Of a stretch of 64,000 nt of DNA, positions 28,011-40,647 are shown one piece after another (positions within the stretch are counted from its first letter, which is position 1; every line of letters begins with the position of its first letter). The notes beneath the pieces are model-generated. The model was not told the DNA's origin and ran no database searches. It saw only the letters and a program-made list of their open reading frames with translations. Made by a program: the position numbers and the translations under genes. The DNA is from Ceratodon purpureus (taxonomy: Eukaryota; Streptophyta; Bryopsida; Pseudoditrichales; Ditrichaceae): contig CM026423.1 of the NCBI GenBank assembly GCA_014871385.1, positions 13,600,858 through 13,664,857 of the forward strand. The letters are read 5' to 3'.

Positions 28011-29328
28011 CACTCAATCACCGACGGGGCGTGGTTGGGAGTACGGCGAGTTTGGGTGACTTGGTTATGAGACGTCAGAGAACTGGAACTAGAAATGGAG
28101 ATCTGTCAGGGGAAACTACGGAGGTGGTGGTGGAGGTGTAGGAAATTACGAATGGGAGGGGCGGAGATGATTGACGGGTGTCCAGATCTGTCCATGTGCA
28201 CATACACTGTAGCAGTGTAGAGTTTGCAACCATGACTTATTACTGACGTGACTATACGTGTACAGTGGCCGGCGCAAGTTTTTGCTCTTGTTGTATAATT
28301 GCAGGAGGTATCGGAACATGGAGTTTGGACGTGTTGGAAGAGGAAAAGGTGCAGCAGATATGCAATTATGTTCCAACATGTATGCATTAAAATTTTGATA
28401 AAATCACAAAAAGAATGAGGATTCTTTTTAAGGTAATGTTCATAAATAATTATGGAATTTTAGCCTTTAAAAGAATAAGAACTCAGTAAACAAATTTTGA
28501 TTATAGTTTTTTTGCTCTTTCAAAAACCTACATCAAAAGCATGAAAAATCATCCACTTAACTTTGTACTTTGAAAAAAACTCCAACTTTTGATGATATTT
28601 CAACTTAAAGATTTTTTTAAAAAATTAATTGTGCAAATCACATTTAGTACCTATTTTAATTAATACGTGCTTTCATCAAAATATTTCAAAATAAGCAAAA
28701 TGTTGCAAGACTTATAACTTTGCAATAGGTTAGTTTTTGTATCAATATAAAAATTAGATTTTTGGTTGACCAACATTAAAATTTATTGCTATTGAAAATA
28801 ATCTTTGAATTATTGAAAATATGATGTTTATTTTTTTTTAATTTTTAATTTTTGATTTTTGGAAATTTGACGGATATTGTAGTCTATTATCTCTAGTATA
28901 TTCCACATAGGTTTTTACACATTTATTTAATCCTTTGATGGCCGTCATTCACACAAATGAATATGAGTAAATTAGTAAATTCAATCAAATTCTGAATCAC
29001 ACACAAAAATGATCCAGAAGTCAACATCTAAGAATTAAAAAAATAACCTTAGATTTTACTATTTTCAAGATGGGATATCCTACAATAAGGTCAACCTCCT
29101 GGAGCCTCAATCATATGAAAGAATGAAAAAAATCACTATTGGGGAAGTATTGATGCTCAAAATGATTCATAATACCAAACACACCGTGGACTCAACAATG
29201 CCATGCAAAAAATCTGTGAGTTCTGTAACACCTCCCAAGCAACATTTGACTTGTAAAGTCAATAGTAACCAACTTCTCCACAGAGCTCCAAAATCCTAGA
29301 TTGCGGAGACCCCTTCAGCTGTGGACGA
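28011..29328. other. AT-rich intergenic DNA
   Basis: No coding signal seen. Many short A/T runs; small ORFs at 28106-28387 (minus) show no family resemblance. Confidence 0.5.
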
Positions 29329-29542
29329 GTTGGATACTTTCACCACCACAACACCTAAAACCGCCAACCTCTACACCGTTCTTTCATTTCAAGATGCAAA
29401 TGTAGTTCATCGGTATATGACTGAACTTCAGAGTAATTGATGCGTAAATGATGTACCGAATAACTACATTTTCGTCTTGAAATGAAAGAAAGTTGTAGAG
29501 GTTGGTGGTTTTAGGTGTCGTAGTGGTGATAGGTTATCCAAC
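29329..29542. repeat. long inverted repeat (hairpin, MITE- or small-RNA-precursor-like)
   Basis: Arms at about 29329-29407 and 29462-29542 are near-perfect inverted copies of about 80 nt, sharing for example CTTTCATTTCAAGA and ACACCTAAAACC. Pairing continues inward (CGGTA/TACCG), leaving a loop of about 35 nt. No flanking target duplication was recognised. Transcribed, it would form a roughly 95-bp stem. It could be a miniature transposon, a recent inverted duplication, or a small-RNA precursor. Confidence 0.8.
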
Positions 29543-31730
29543 CTTACATGGGGGTGGTGTATGAAATACACCATATTGCATCAAGCATACCTTTGGGCTA
29601 CCAATCATCCTTTGGGAGCATCTCATGTTTCCTAGAATTGGGTGTCATTATGGGACGAAGTCAGCTCACCTGAACTAAGTAGGCTTGTCATTAAGCTAAT
29701 GGGATGGATTATGAGCATCTTGTTGATTCCTTCTCCACCTGTGCAGGAAGACAATCTGGAGACTTCTTCAATGGAATGTACTGTGCTGTGCTTACGTGTT
29801 TCCATCAGTCAATCATGTGGTGTCAAATTATTACTTTTCTGATTTTGAGCAGGTGATTATTATATGATTAAATAAAATTTAGCCTGCATTGTCAACCCAG
29901 GTCTGTGAGATTACCGGTACTGTATTAAAAATTTGTCGCATTGAATTCTTCTGGCTTCTGGTCTCGGTACAAGAAGTTTCTTTGTGTAAGAGGAGTCAAC
30001 TGGCAATCGCTTAATTAATTTGGAAATAATGTTTTGTGTGAAATAGTGTGGTAAAAAATAGGTGAGTGCTTTAAAATGCTTGCATTGAGATATGTGCTTC
30101 AAACAAGTGGATATGTAAATAAGAGGGTTGAAATATGTATTCGTGTTTATATTGAAATATGTGATCCAATTGAGTATACTATGAGATGTATGTGCCAAAC
30201 ACGAGGTTTACATGTGCTATGTGCTATTAGGCAATGTTATTGTTTATTTTGGTTATAAAGTCAAACATGGAAAAAAATATAATTTGTCTTTGAAATAGAG
30301 TTTTTTTTATAGCATTTTTTTGTGGAATTACAAGGAGCCATATTATTGAAGTTTTTTTTAGAATTAATTGAATCATTCAATCATTCAACACATTCAATTT
30401 AAACTAGAAGTAGTGAAAAGACCTGTGGGCTTTGGTCCTTTGGATTGGGGGTAAATCAAACAGACACTTAATTCACGTCGGTGTCCTCCGGAGACCGAAG
30501 TTCATCTCTCTATATATATTTCTATATTTAGTTTTTTTCCAAAACCTTGAATATAGATGTGGAACCATATCAAAATGCCTATTTTCGTTTCCAAAAACTA
30601 AACAACACATAATGGTGTTACACTGTGTTTAGTGATTGATCCATTTGTAGAAATAACTACTAAACATTAAACATCATTATTTGATTATCCTTAAGACATA
30701 TATAATTTGTTGAACGTATTTTATCATCCATTAATTTGGTTTTTTGAATTTACTAAAATTGAAATTGTAGAAATCACATCGGTATTGCAGAGTTGATATG
30801 AGCTTAAATAAACCACATTTTAAATTTTAAATTAATTATCTAAACTGTCAATGATTAAAGTAATATATTCCAGAAATAAAAGGTGCCCAATTTGTTCAAC
30901 CCTTCCACAGCACACAATTTCATATTAATACACTGGGCTCAGAAACAACATGCAATGAAATTATCATAGATTGCAAATCCTCATATCAAGCAAGATTATT
31001 TTTGCAACCTACTCGACATCTTCTTAAAACACTGAATTCACTCCAAAAAATGTAAACAATTTTGCTGTTCTTGTGCTCCAACACCACAAAGAAAACCAAC
31101 GAATGCAACAACATCCATAAAACTCCAAGAACCAAGTCATCAAAATCTACCCGTAAACCTAGATAACGCCTCCATCCACGGCCTTAGGTGCACGCAACGC
31201 CCCCCTCCAACCTCCAACCCAAAACCGTCTCCAACCCAAACCCGTGTCCAACCCAAAACGCCAAGCGAGCAAGCCAACGAACAGGCACAGCCCCAAACAA
31301 CTTATTCACCCTCCATCATGACCCCCTCGCAAAACAGACTCCTCACCAGCAAACAACTCCCCAACGATTGAGATCAATCAATCGCCCTCCCTCGCCCCTT
31401 CACTCCCGTCCCTTTCCCCCACCCACTCCCCCTCCCATCACCTTTACCTTTTCACCATACTTTTCCTTTAATATCGCCTTTCTCGATTTACCCTAACTTT
31501 TCCCAGTTGTCGGAGCCACTCTCCAAGACCGTTGTCGGAGAACTTCAAAGCTTTCTTCGACTCCAAGTTAACGTTGGAGTTCATCGCTGTGAGGAGATTT
31601 TCTTCTTGGCATTCAGGAGGAGTGTCCCTGACGATGTGGTTCGGGAGGTGTTTTGATTGCGGAGATAAGTGACTCCTCGAGAATTTGAAGCTTTCGGAGT
31701 GTTTGATTGATTGGAGTTGAGTGAGGAGAT
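29543..31730. other. intergenic region and CHMP1 promoter
   Basis: AT-rich to about 31050. It then becomes C-rich on the plus strand (31180-31480) immediately before CHMP1, resembling a plant leader/promoter. A short dispersed repeat lies at 30467-30509 (see the findings). No gene called. Confidence 0.45.
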
Positions 31731-31883
31731 GTGTGTTGGTGGATGAGGAGGAGGTTTTTAGGGTTCGTGGATTGGGGTCTGAGGGGGTTTTGGTTTTTGT
31801 GGAGCGTTGTGGTGCGTAGGGTTTGGGCGTTTGATCGATTGGTGTGGGAGGAGAGTGGTGGAGGAGGGGGAGGGGGAGGAGGG

Positions 31884-32498
31884 ATGGGGGGGAGTCAGGA
31901 GAAGTTGCTGAATCAGATATTTCAGCTGAAGTTTACGGCGAAGACGTTGGTGCGGCAGGCGAAGAAATGTGAGTCGGAGGAGAAGTCGGAGAAGTTGAAG
32001 GTGAAGAAGGCGATTGAGAAGGGGAATATGGACGGGGCGCGGATTTATGCGCAGAATGCGATTCGGAAGCATAACGAGCAGTTGAATTATTTGCGGCTTG
32101 CGTCGCGGTTGGATGCGGTGGTGGCGCGGCTTGGGACGCAGAGTAAAATGCAGACGATTACGAAGTCGATGGGGTCGATTGTGAAGGCGCTGGATAGTGC
32201 GCTCGCGGTGGGGAATATGGAGAAGATTTCGCAGACCATGGATCAGTTTGAGAAGACGTTTGTGAATATGGAGGTGCAGTCTGAGTTTGTGGAGTCGGCT
32301 ATGGCGGGTAGTACTAGTCTTTCGACGCCTGAAGATGATGTGAATTCGCTTATGCATCAAGTGGCGGATGATTACGGGTTGGAGGTTTCCGTGGGGCTTC
32401 CACAAGCTGCGTCTCACAGGCCTATGAGTGACGCGGAATCAACAGTGTCGGAAGATGATTTGAGCCGCAGGTTAGCAGAGCTCAAAAGCAGGGGTTGA
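31884..32498 (+). CDS. CHMP1: ESCRT-III subunit CHMP1 (charged multivesicular body protein 1), 204 aa
   Basis: ESCRT-III/Did2-type protein that recruits VPS4 and drives intraluminal vesicle formation at multivesicular endosomes (family knowledge). Intronless; length matches the family's usual 200 or so residues. The basic N-terminal helix is rich in Lys/Arg ([19 protein letters not shown]), followed by an Asp/Glu-richer C-terminal half ([19 protein letters not shown]). A C-terminal MIT-interacting motif is visible ([14 protein letters not shown]). The frame stays open upstream to 31731, but that extension is Trp/Arg/Gly-rich and unlike the family, so [11 protein letters not shown] is taken as the start. 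GC content is clearly higher than the flanks. Confidence 0.97.
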   Translation: MGGSQEKLLNQIFQLKFTAKTLVRQAKKCESEEKSEKLKVKKAIEKGNMDGARIYAQNAIRKHNEQLNYLRLASRLDAVVARLGTQSKMQTITKSMGSIVKALDSALAVGNMEKISQTMDQFEKTFVNMEVQSEFVESAMAGSTSLSTPEDDVNSLMHQVADDYGLEVSVGLPQAASHRPMSDAESTVSEDDLSRRLAELKSRG

Positions 32499-33613
32499 CT
32501 CTGCGATGCGGTGATCAGGTGACTGGTACAAAGAACTCATGTGTCGTGAAGGCATTATGTGATTTAGTGCAGTGAAGATGCCTGTCCATGTGTGATATTA
32601 TCCGCTCTAATTGTAAAGATTGGACTCTGTATGCTTAGGTACCTTACTCCTTACAGGACACACGTCCTCTCAGTGTAGTTGTTCTGATGCAACGACTCAC
32701 GCTTTTGATATCAGATACAAATGCTCCTTTGGATGGAAAGACTAATTCTCTTATTGAGGATCATGCACATTCTTGAAAACGGTTTAAATACTTGCTGAAG
32801 TTCGGCTGATTTTACAAACGTATTATGGGTGGAAGTGATACTCTAGAAGCTGTTTTACTGTCTGACCATGTCACCTAATGGTTTTTTACCTGGAATTGTT
32901 GGTGCCTCAAGCCGGATGGAGACCTTACTGCAGAAAAACAGGCTTGTTATTCCTGCATATTTTACACTAGATTATCTAGTTTCTTGTGGATTTCTCGGGT
33001 ACTTTGTAGAGACGAGAATTTGATGAATTCCTCTAGTCCTTCGTGGTTGACTGCAAGTTCGGGGATTAGGTCGAATACATCTCGGTGCTTGGGACATATT
33101 TGTTCTCATCATTACCATGCCTTAATTCCTGGGTCCTGAACTTCTCTATGAGACATTATCGTGATGGAATCTGTCACTCCAAAGATTACTCCGAACCACA
33201 TGCCCATGTCATTTTGAAATTGCTGCACATGAAGCCGTTTAAGAGAGAGTTTTATTTATTTTTCTAAACTTTTGTTCATCTCGAGTCTCTGTATGCTCTG
33301 TCTAGGTTCAAATTGCGCAACTGTTCATGCGTCAAGGTTCAGTGTCGTCCAGTCTACCGCATGGACCACAATGGCTCATCTTCCACTGACCATCCACTCG
33401 AAGTAATCCCCTTGTAGAAAGTGAGTTTGTGTTGATCCCACAACGTCTCGGAACAGCATCACCTTCGACACATCTTAAATGGTTCTCGAGACATCTATCA
33501 TACGTTGGAGGAGCTGACTCCCCTTCCTTTCATCTCCGCCAGAAAAAACAAAAAAAAAAACAACAACAAAACAAAACAAAATCTAAACTAAACAAAGAGC
33601 TGACCTCCCAAAC
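32499..33613. other. CHMP1 3' region and intergenic DNA
   Basis: No gene seen. A short A/C run lies at 33541-33580. Probably contains the CHMP1 3' untranslated region. Confidence 0.45.
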
Positions 33614-34231
33614 TTAGTCAGTATGGTTGGCACCATCTAAATGAGATAAGACTGAAAAACACCAAACTTCTTGAAGATATACAAAAACAACGATGGAATG
33701 TGGCTCCACTGCTTCAACAATATGCTTCAACTCCTTGACAACCACATTCGCATCGTCCATTGAACTGGTCATGGAAGGTCTCAAATCGAGGCCAGCAGAG
33801 TCCATGACCACTATCGAACAAGGCTTCTAAACAAAGTTGTGGGAGAGACTGAGTGCGCGCTCAAACAGTCCAGCCCATCGGTTAGAGATCCTGGAGAGAT
33901 AGCTGCCAGAAGGCAGGAAGACGAAGCTCTCAGAGATCAGGTCATCGAAATGTGGGCCTCGGAGTTCCAGTTCCCCCTGTATCCATTCGGGACAGGCAAC
34001 CAACCTTAGAAACAGTTCCAGAGGGCCCACGGTTCTATTTGGGTCGCCGAAGTAGAAATCATATACTCGCCTTTGCTCTGCTCTGGTGTTCCTCCTTCTG
34101 ATGAACTCAACACGAAAGCATCCTGGCCAGGGAAGATTGGAAGGGAGTATGACGGAGGATTGAGAATTTGGTCCACCACTGAGGAAGTTGGAGATACCTT
34201 GATAAACCGAGCTCCACAATGTCGAGCTCAT
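33614..34231 (-). pseudogene. unrecognised ORF split by one in-frame stop
   Basis: Reading from ATG at 34231 (MSSTLWSSVYQG) gives 134 codons to a TAG at 33827-33829. The same frame then continues without further stops for about 70 codons to 33614 (second part contains VVMDSAGLDLRPSM). Both halves have protein-like composition (for example FRVEFIRRRNTRAEQRRVY), but I recognise no family. An in-frame TGA lies just upstream of the start. It may be two adjacent short ORFs by chance, a young pseudogene, a gene with readthrough, or an exon set with an intron across the stop. The neighbouring minus frame at 34865-35080 also looks protein-like and could belong to the same locus. Function unknown. Confidence 0.35.
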
Positions 34232-34240
34232 TTCAATCAC

Positions 34241-35508
34241 CTTTCAAAGGAACGACTGTCGAAGGCAGTCGTTCCAGAACAGGATTATATCCGCAGATCA
34301 GAGTGTGGGAAGTAACACAAGGGCGGCGACAGTGCGTAGATTGAATCAAAGACAAAGGCTGAAACTAGTGTGATTAGTGAGGAGCAGCATTAACATATTC
34401 TCGTCCTACTCTGGTTGTGGAGGCGATTCTGGCAAATTGAAATAAATTAGCAAATTAAGATGTATATATACTTCTCGGAACTCATCAAGCACTGATTAAA
34501 GTAAAATCTTTTATTTTACATTAAAATAAAAGGTTTTTGGGCAAAAACTTAGAACTTTATCCAGTATCATACAATGCAGATTAGCTTTTACTTTCACTTA
34601 AGGGATTCTGAAGCAAGACGATTCCTTCACTTCTCAGAGTGTGCATGCCAGAAGGCTTATGCAGCTCATGACTGTAGAGGTGGGATGCAACTAATTAGTG
34701 GATATGAAGGACAGAGGTGTTTCTCACAATCAAGGGCTGTTTGGAAGTTATGGTATCATCATTGAACAATGTCCAACCATTCACGTTATGTTCGGTTATG
34801 TGTAAGCTGAGACTAGTTGCACATCACCTATTCCATTTTAACGTGAGATGGATATTCCTGATCGTTAATCAGTGATCTCAAAGTTATTTCTATCAGAGAT
34901 GATATATTCCAGTGACGTGCCAGTGGAAGAATTTAGGACAATTGGGTCAAGGCAGTCCGCATCTCGACGTTGCACAATCCACTCAGCATTTGCAAAAATC
35001 CGGACTACCTGCAGAGAATCGTCCAGTGTTGTACTTGTGCAAGGAGTAGGTATGAAGCCCAGCAAGTTGAGTTTCAACATGATTCGGAGGTCGTTCTGTA
35101 GTAGGTGGGCAATCTATCCATTCAGATCTGACCTTTATTCTTTTCGTTGCAGATCGATCCAGATACTGAGCAGCTCTCAGACACTCCTAACCAAACTGGA
35201 TATGATATCATCCCAGGATTTCGGGGATATCGCCGACCATTGTTATATAACCAGCTCAATCAGAGGCCATATGCAAGAGTGTTGTGGCACTTCCTGCAGG
35301 CACCTTGCAGTCCTGCCTCGCAGCAAACGAAATGCTTCATCATGACGTGTGACATAGTATTGTCTGTAATATTAGATTGCTATCTTCATCTCCACCACGA
35401 AGATTTTGACGGTTTTCTGGAGCAGCTTGCCATTGATGCTCTTGAGAGGACCTGACTTATTGTGAGATAGAGTTCAGTGCAATTGCCATAGATCCGAAGA
35501 GACTTGCA
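34241..35508. other. intergenic region upstream of lectin gene
   Basis: Contains a possible minus-strand exon at 34865-35080 without family match, and a short A/T hairpin near 34509-34536. The last few hundred bases should serve as the lectin gene's promoter and leader. Nothing else is supported. Confidence 0.4.
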
Positions 35509-36672
35509 ATGGCGGGGGTGTTTATTCATGTCGTTGGTAGGGTAGTGCTTCTGTACTTGGCAGCATTGCTTGTAATGGAGAATCCTCGGCGTCCATTTAG
35601 TGTTGAAGCATACGAGATGGTTTTTAGCAACCAAACAATAACCGACCTAACCACAGGCGCCATAGATGTAGCAAAACTCATCACAGGGGACTGGCTCGCG
35701 CTGCCACTGGGAGGCTCCTGCGGCCTGGCTGCAAAATACATCACCCCTCACGTCTACAACACATCCACCACTCGGGGGACGTTGCACACCACCTTCGAGT
35801 ACCTCACCCAAGAGTGCACAGCAGAGTACAAACACGACATCAACACTTGCGCCTTACTCAACGCCGACTTCGCGGTCTGCCTGGGCTTCCCCTTCGACTC
35901 AAGGACAAGCAAAAGCCCGTGGGGCTACTGCTCCAACCAAAACTCCCGCGTCTCCTACCTCTGGGTCCCAGACACAGTATCAAATTCCACAACAACTTCC
36001 CACATGCCCATGGCCACGAGCAGGAACATGCCCAAGCGGTCCCCAATCTCTCGCAGTAACCTCCAGATTCCAATACTACCACTTCTAGCATCTCCCCCTC
36101 CATCACTACCTCCAGTATGCTTGAGCCATGGCCAACCTAACAAGACAGCAACGAACCCAGTAGCACTTGCGAAGCTCCACAAGGATACCTTAACCCTGAA
36201 CCGCATGGCCCAAACAACAGGATCCAAAATCCGAGCTGAAGCCATGACCAGTAGTCAATCCTGCGATTGGAGACACTCCAACATCATCCCCGTTGCATGG
36301 GATGGCATTCAGAATGTGCTCTTGGCGGGGCAGAGCTTGCAATCGCCGGATGGCACATATGCACTTACCATGCAGTATGACTGCAACCTTGTTGTATACA
36401 AGAAACGGCCTGATGGTTCCACCGAGTGGAATGCGAAGTGGGCTTCGTTTTCCCAGTTCAACGACCCATTTCAGCGCCTGTGCTACCTGGAGATGCAACC
36501 TGACGGCAACCTGGTGGTGAAGGATCCGTTGGGCCAGCCACGATGGTCCAGCGGCAGCACGGCGCCGTCGTTGTACTCCACCGCCCTGTCTGTCATCAGC
36601 TGCGGCAACGTGATCGTGCTTGACATGACCTCCGGTGCCGTCGTCTGGGCTACTCACACCGGCCACACCTGA
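35509..36672 (+). CDS. GNA-type (bulb-type) mannose-lectin domain protein with long N-terminal region, 387 aa
   Basis: Intronless ORF. The C-terminal about 115 residues (from SQSCDWRHSN, about 249) form a B-lectin domain. Mannose-site consensus QxDxNxVxY is intact once (QYDCNLVVY, residues 289-297) and degenerate once (QPDGNLVVK, residues 330-338); the third repeat is degenerate (ISCGNVIVLD). The domain binds mannose in plant lectins and receptor kinases (established). Residues 8-22 are hydrophobic (VVGRVVLLYLAALLV) and may be a signal peptide or anchor. Residues 40-150 contain several Cys and a SRTSKSPWGYC segment that I cannot assign to a family. Residues 155-245 are Ser/Pro/Thr-rich, linker-like. 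No kinase domain follows, so this is a secreted or membrane lectin, not a receptor kinase. Confidence 0.82.
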   Translation: MAGVFIHVVGRVVLLYLAALLVMENPRRPFSVEAYEMVFSNQTITDLTTGAIDVAKLITGDWLALPLGGSCGLAAKYITPHVYNTSTTRGTLHTTFEYLTQECTAEYKHDINTCALLNADFAVCLGFPFDSRTSKSPWGYCSNQNSRVSYLWVPDTVSNSTTTSHMPMATSRNMPKRSPISRSNLQIPILPLLASPPPSLPPVCLSHGQPNKTATNPVALAKLHKDTLTLNRMAQTTGSKIRAEAMTSSQSCDWRHSNIIPVAWDGIQNVLLAGQSLQSPDGTYALTMQYDCNLVVYKKRPDGSTEWNAKWASFSQFNDPFQRLCYLEMQPDGNLVVKDPLGQPRWSSGSTAPSLYSTALSVISCGNVIVLDMTSGAVVWATHTGHT

Positions 36673-38465
36673 TCGATGCTCATCTTCTTCTAGCATAATT
36701 CCAACTGCGGAATTCATCTGCACATCATCATCTGTTGAGCTTCGCACATTGTAGATCCCAGTTCATGCTTTCAACTGCTTGTGATGAAGTGATTCAGCGG
36801 CAAGAATTTATCACGAAGTTGAGGAGGCCGCTGATATTTCTCGATTTCTGCACAATTTAGTGTCTGCTTAAGTACCTGGCGTGGAGTTACCGTAGTGGCA
36901 GCTTTGTTGGAGTCATGCCAGGTCTCTGAAGTATGCCACAACAAGGTCCTGCATGCGGCGAGCTTTGCAACAAGTCTGTTGGAAACGATCGAGTCTCATA
37001 TTGCTTTGCATTAAATGGTGGATCAGTTGGATGTTGGCAACAGTTAAACCATTTCGTCTCATCGCCATGTAACCGCAGTATTCGTGATTTAGGAGCATTT
37101 GCATGATATTCATAAGCTTTTTGCATAGTGTTGGGTCACGTACATGATATTTAGAGTCACTTGGCACGGTAAGTGTTATTTCTGGTCACTTAGTAACTGT
37201 TAGCCTGGCTCTTTTTATGCATAGCGATAGTTGTCGTAAAATAGAGGTATTAAAATATTTGGGCATTCTTTAAGCCCTCTGATATCTCAGGCTTTGTGTG
37301 TGGCACTGTGGCAAGTGATGTGTGTAAGTTTTATGGTATGCTACAAGGTAGTCTCTACTAGAACAGCACAGTTTATAGGCAGCAAGTGAAGTTCCACAGC
37401 TTCTTCAACAGCTTCTTGCTGCAATTCCCGAGTAGTATTTTGAAATCCGAAAGCAATCGATCAACAGGTCAAAACTTTGTCTCAAAGGAAAGAAATGTTT
37501 AGTCATTGTAAAGTAGGCCAAGCCATCAATAAAAATTCTTTGTCACTCACTTCCTTGCCACTCTATGATTGTAGCTGACTTGTTACTATTTTTGATAATC
37601 CGAGGTCCTCCTTCATTGTCACTTAGTCCTCAACCACGAATTTTGACAACAATGTCACGAGCATGTGAGAAATTTTGATCCCTGGTTCCAAATTAGGTGA
37701 AACTCTTGCGAATTGGATTCCAGACAAGACGGGGCCAAGCCGCAGTGTAGAAGATAACATGAGCATTTACCAACAAATCAAATATAATGTTCTACTTATT
37801 CAAATATCCTACAAATATTAGTAGTATACTAGTGAGAGAAAGTTTTTCCTAAAATCCCAATTAACAAAATTCAGTTCAAAGGAACTCCAAGGAATGAAGG
37901 TTTCTGGTATTGTACTGATCATGAAGGGAAGAGGCAAGGCCAATGATGAGATGTGGAGGAGGACCATGCCAGCAAGAATGAAAGGCACAGTTGAGCCGCT
38001 TGGACAGGGTGGGACAGTAAGTTATGTACGCATGGAACTTACATGTCTGTAGCCTGGCGTGGGTGACAGGGTGGTTCCCCGGTTCATCTAATTATCAAAA
38101 CTTTGCACACACTCTTTCGGTGTCACCCCAATTGGGCCGCAATGCCCAACTGCCACGCACTTGCATCATGACTATCATAATGTAAACTGGCTCATTCTAA
38201 TATTCATTATTTTGTGTTTTAAAACCTGTTAGAATTTATACTCCGAGTTAATATTACAGATAATGTTCCAAATACACAGAAGTAAAATGGGTAACTTCCT
38301 ATAGATATCTAAATTACCCGATGTATCTAATAAATTTTCTTCTTTTTTATTGGTACAAGTTACAACACAATTAGTGATTAGTTTAAGGTTAAATGGGATA
38401 CTAGAACGAATACCATCCTTCATGTAAAACGATTGTTCAGTGAACAATCATGATCCCCTCTTATA
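36673..38465. other. intergenic region between lectin gene and transposon
   Basis: No gene called. A minus-strand open frame (36913-37167, 84 codons) has protein-like composition but no start context or family match. The last bases before the transposon end in the TA target dinucleotide at 38464-38465. Confidence 0.45.
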
Positions 38466-38506
38466 AGGTGTGGTGCTCGAAATCCACCCGTGATCAGGAA
38501 CCGCAC
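38466..38506. repeat. left terminal inverted repeat of the pogo-like element
   Basis: Outer block AGGTGTGGTGCTC, a 17-bp spacer, then AGGAACCGCAC. Preceded by TA. Confidence 0.9.
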
Positions 38507-40647
38507 TCTAGAAAACTGCAAGGGGTACCGTGATCCGCACAGAAAGTTGGGTGGGAGCGGCAAAAATCTGGCCTGACGGTGAATCAGTCAGAGATGGCGC
38601 ACTTTGTGGACGGTTTTTGAGCCCCTAGGGACCGGTTCACGGGCTTAAGGTGTGCGTTACACGGGCATGGGTGTGGCCACGATTATGGCTGCGTTTGAGT
38701 GTAATTGGCGGTAGTTTAAGTTGTAAAGATGTTTAATTCTGTTGGTTAAGCGGCGCTCCTAGAGTGGAGTGGGGTGGCAGCTTGGTTTAATTTTTAGATC
38801 AATCTGTGGGATTTGGTGCATGCAATGTGCCGAAACAAGTGTGCATTGTGTGTAGTTTATGTGCAAGGGATGGGCAGTGCAAGGTGTGGGATCGAGTGAA
38901 TTTTGGGAGTGAGCAGGGGCATGCAGGGGGCGGGATCAACGTGCATGGAGTCTGCAGGCAGGGAGCGGCGGGGGGCGCTGCAACCCATCGACATCACAGA
39001 TGTCGACTTTGATGAGTTTTTGTATGTTGGAGGCCGAGGGGCTGCGAGGCGAGTGCGAGGTCGGAGACCGAGACCGCGGATCAGGACTGCAAGGGAGGCC
39101 GGCAGGGAGCATGCAGGGAGGGCCGGGAGGGAGCCCGAGAGCAACAGCCAAGAGTACCCGGTACTCTGCAATCAGGAGGGGGCGGGCCAAGACTCTAACG
39201 TCGACGGCCACGGGTCTGAAGGAGCGGCGGGCGAAGATGGAGTGAGGACTGGCCAGGGAGCATGGGGTTGCAGGCGGGATGTGCAAGGGGCTCCGACGGC
39301 AGAGGAGGCCGTGCGGCGAGCTGGTCGCAGGAATGGGACCTGGTCGGATGCGGCACTGCAGGCAGCAATGAACGCCGTGACTGACGATGGGGTGCGGATC
39401 AGAGCTGCGTCACGCATTTTCGGCGTGCCTGTCTCTTCCCTGCGGGATCACCTCCACGGGAGGACAAAGACCAGACAGAGAGGTAAAACCGCAACTTTGA
39501 GAGTAGATGAAGAAAAATAAAATTGTTGATTATGTTTTCAAGATGCAGGAGTTGGGGCACCCACTTACCCCTGCTGAGCTACATTTGAAGGTTGCACTTG
39601 CAACACAGTCTAGACATACCCCTTGGAGTGCCACAAGTGTCCCTGACAAAGGCTGGTTGAGGAGGTTTAGGGCTAGACATCCAGAACTTGCTACAAGGAG
39701 ATCTCAAGGATTAGAAGTGGCTAGAGCACGTGCGTTGTGTCCTAGTACTGCTAAAACTCTTTACACTAACCTAGAGTACCTCTATGAAACCTACAACTAT
39801 CCTGCAAGTCACATTTGGAACTGTGACGAATCAGGTGTGCAAGCAGGGAGAAGTGGTGGTGCTACCGTTTTGGCCAAAAGAGGTAGCAGATCTGTCCATT
39901 CCATAGAGCCTGACCAGAAAGAACATTTATTAGTTTCGTCATGTGTAAATGCTAATGGTGGATTGATAATTTGATTCCAAACTTCTACATTCTTAAAGGA
40001 AAGAACTTTCTAAATGACTATGTTGAGAGATGTGAGCCAGATGCACTCATGGGCATGCAGCCAAATGCTTGGATGACCAAGTGGCTATTTGAGAGTTGGA
40101 TTTCTCACTTCATAAAGTGTCTAAAAGATAAAGGACCTGGAATAGATGTAACAAATAGACACCTACTGATTTTAGATGGACACAACTCTCATGTGACGCT
40201 AGAAGTGGTGAGGACTGCTATGGAATCAGGGTTGGACATTGTGACCCTACTTTCACACACTAGTCATGCACTGCAGCCTTTAGATGTAGCATGTTTTAAA
40301 CCCTTTAAAACTGCCTTTCGAAAAATCAGGGATGCATGGACGTTGCTAAATAAGAACAAGCAGGTGTCCAAGCAAGATTTATGCGAATGGACATCTCAGG
40401 CTTTTAAAATATCTCTAAGCTCCAAGAACATCAAATCCGGCTTCCAAAAACTGGCATATGGCCACTGCAGAGGGACGCCGCACTGTCTGCGATGACCGCA
40501 GCGGAGGGGTTCGAGCAGACAGAGGTGACCGGGGCAGCAAGTTAGCCGGAGGAGGGCGGAGGAGGGGCGACCGGCTATGGGCGGGGGACGAACTCACTTG
40601 CTACCGACGAGGGCGGGAGGAAGCGGGCTGCGGGCTCCGGCGACTAC

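Noticed and set aside
31731..31883. N-terminal extension of CHMP1 (in-frame ATG at 31731)
   Set aside because: Trp/Arg/Gly-rich, unlike the family; the canonical start [11 protein letters not shown] is at 31884.
36190..36747. 185-codon minus-strand ORF
   Set aside because: Antisense shadow of the lectin domain.
36913..37167. 84-codon minus-strand ORF downstream of the lectin gene
   Set aside because: Protein-like but no start context, no family and no neighbouring exon found; too weak to call.
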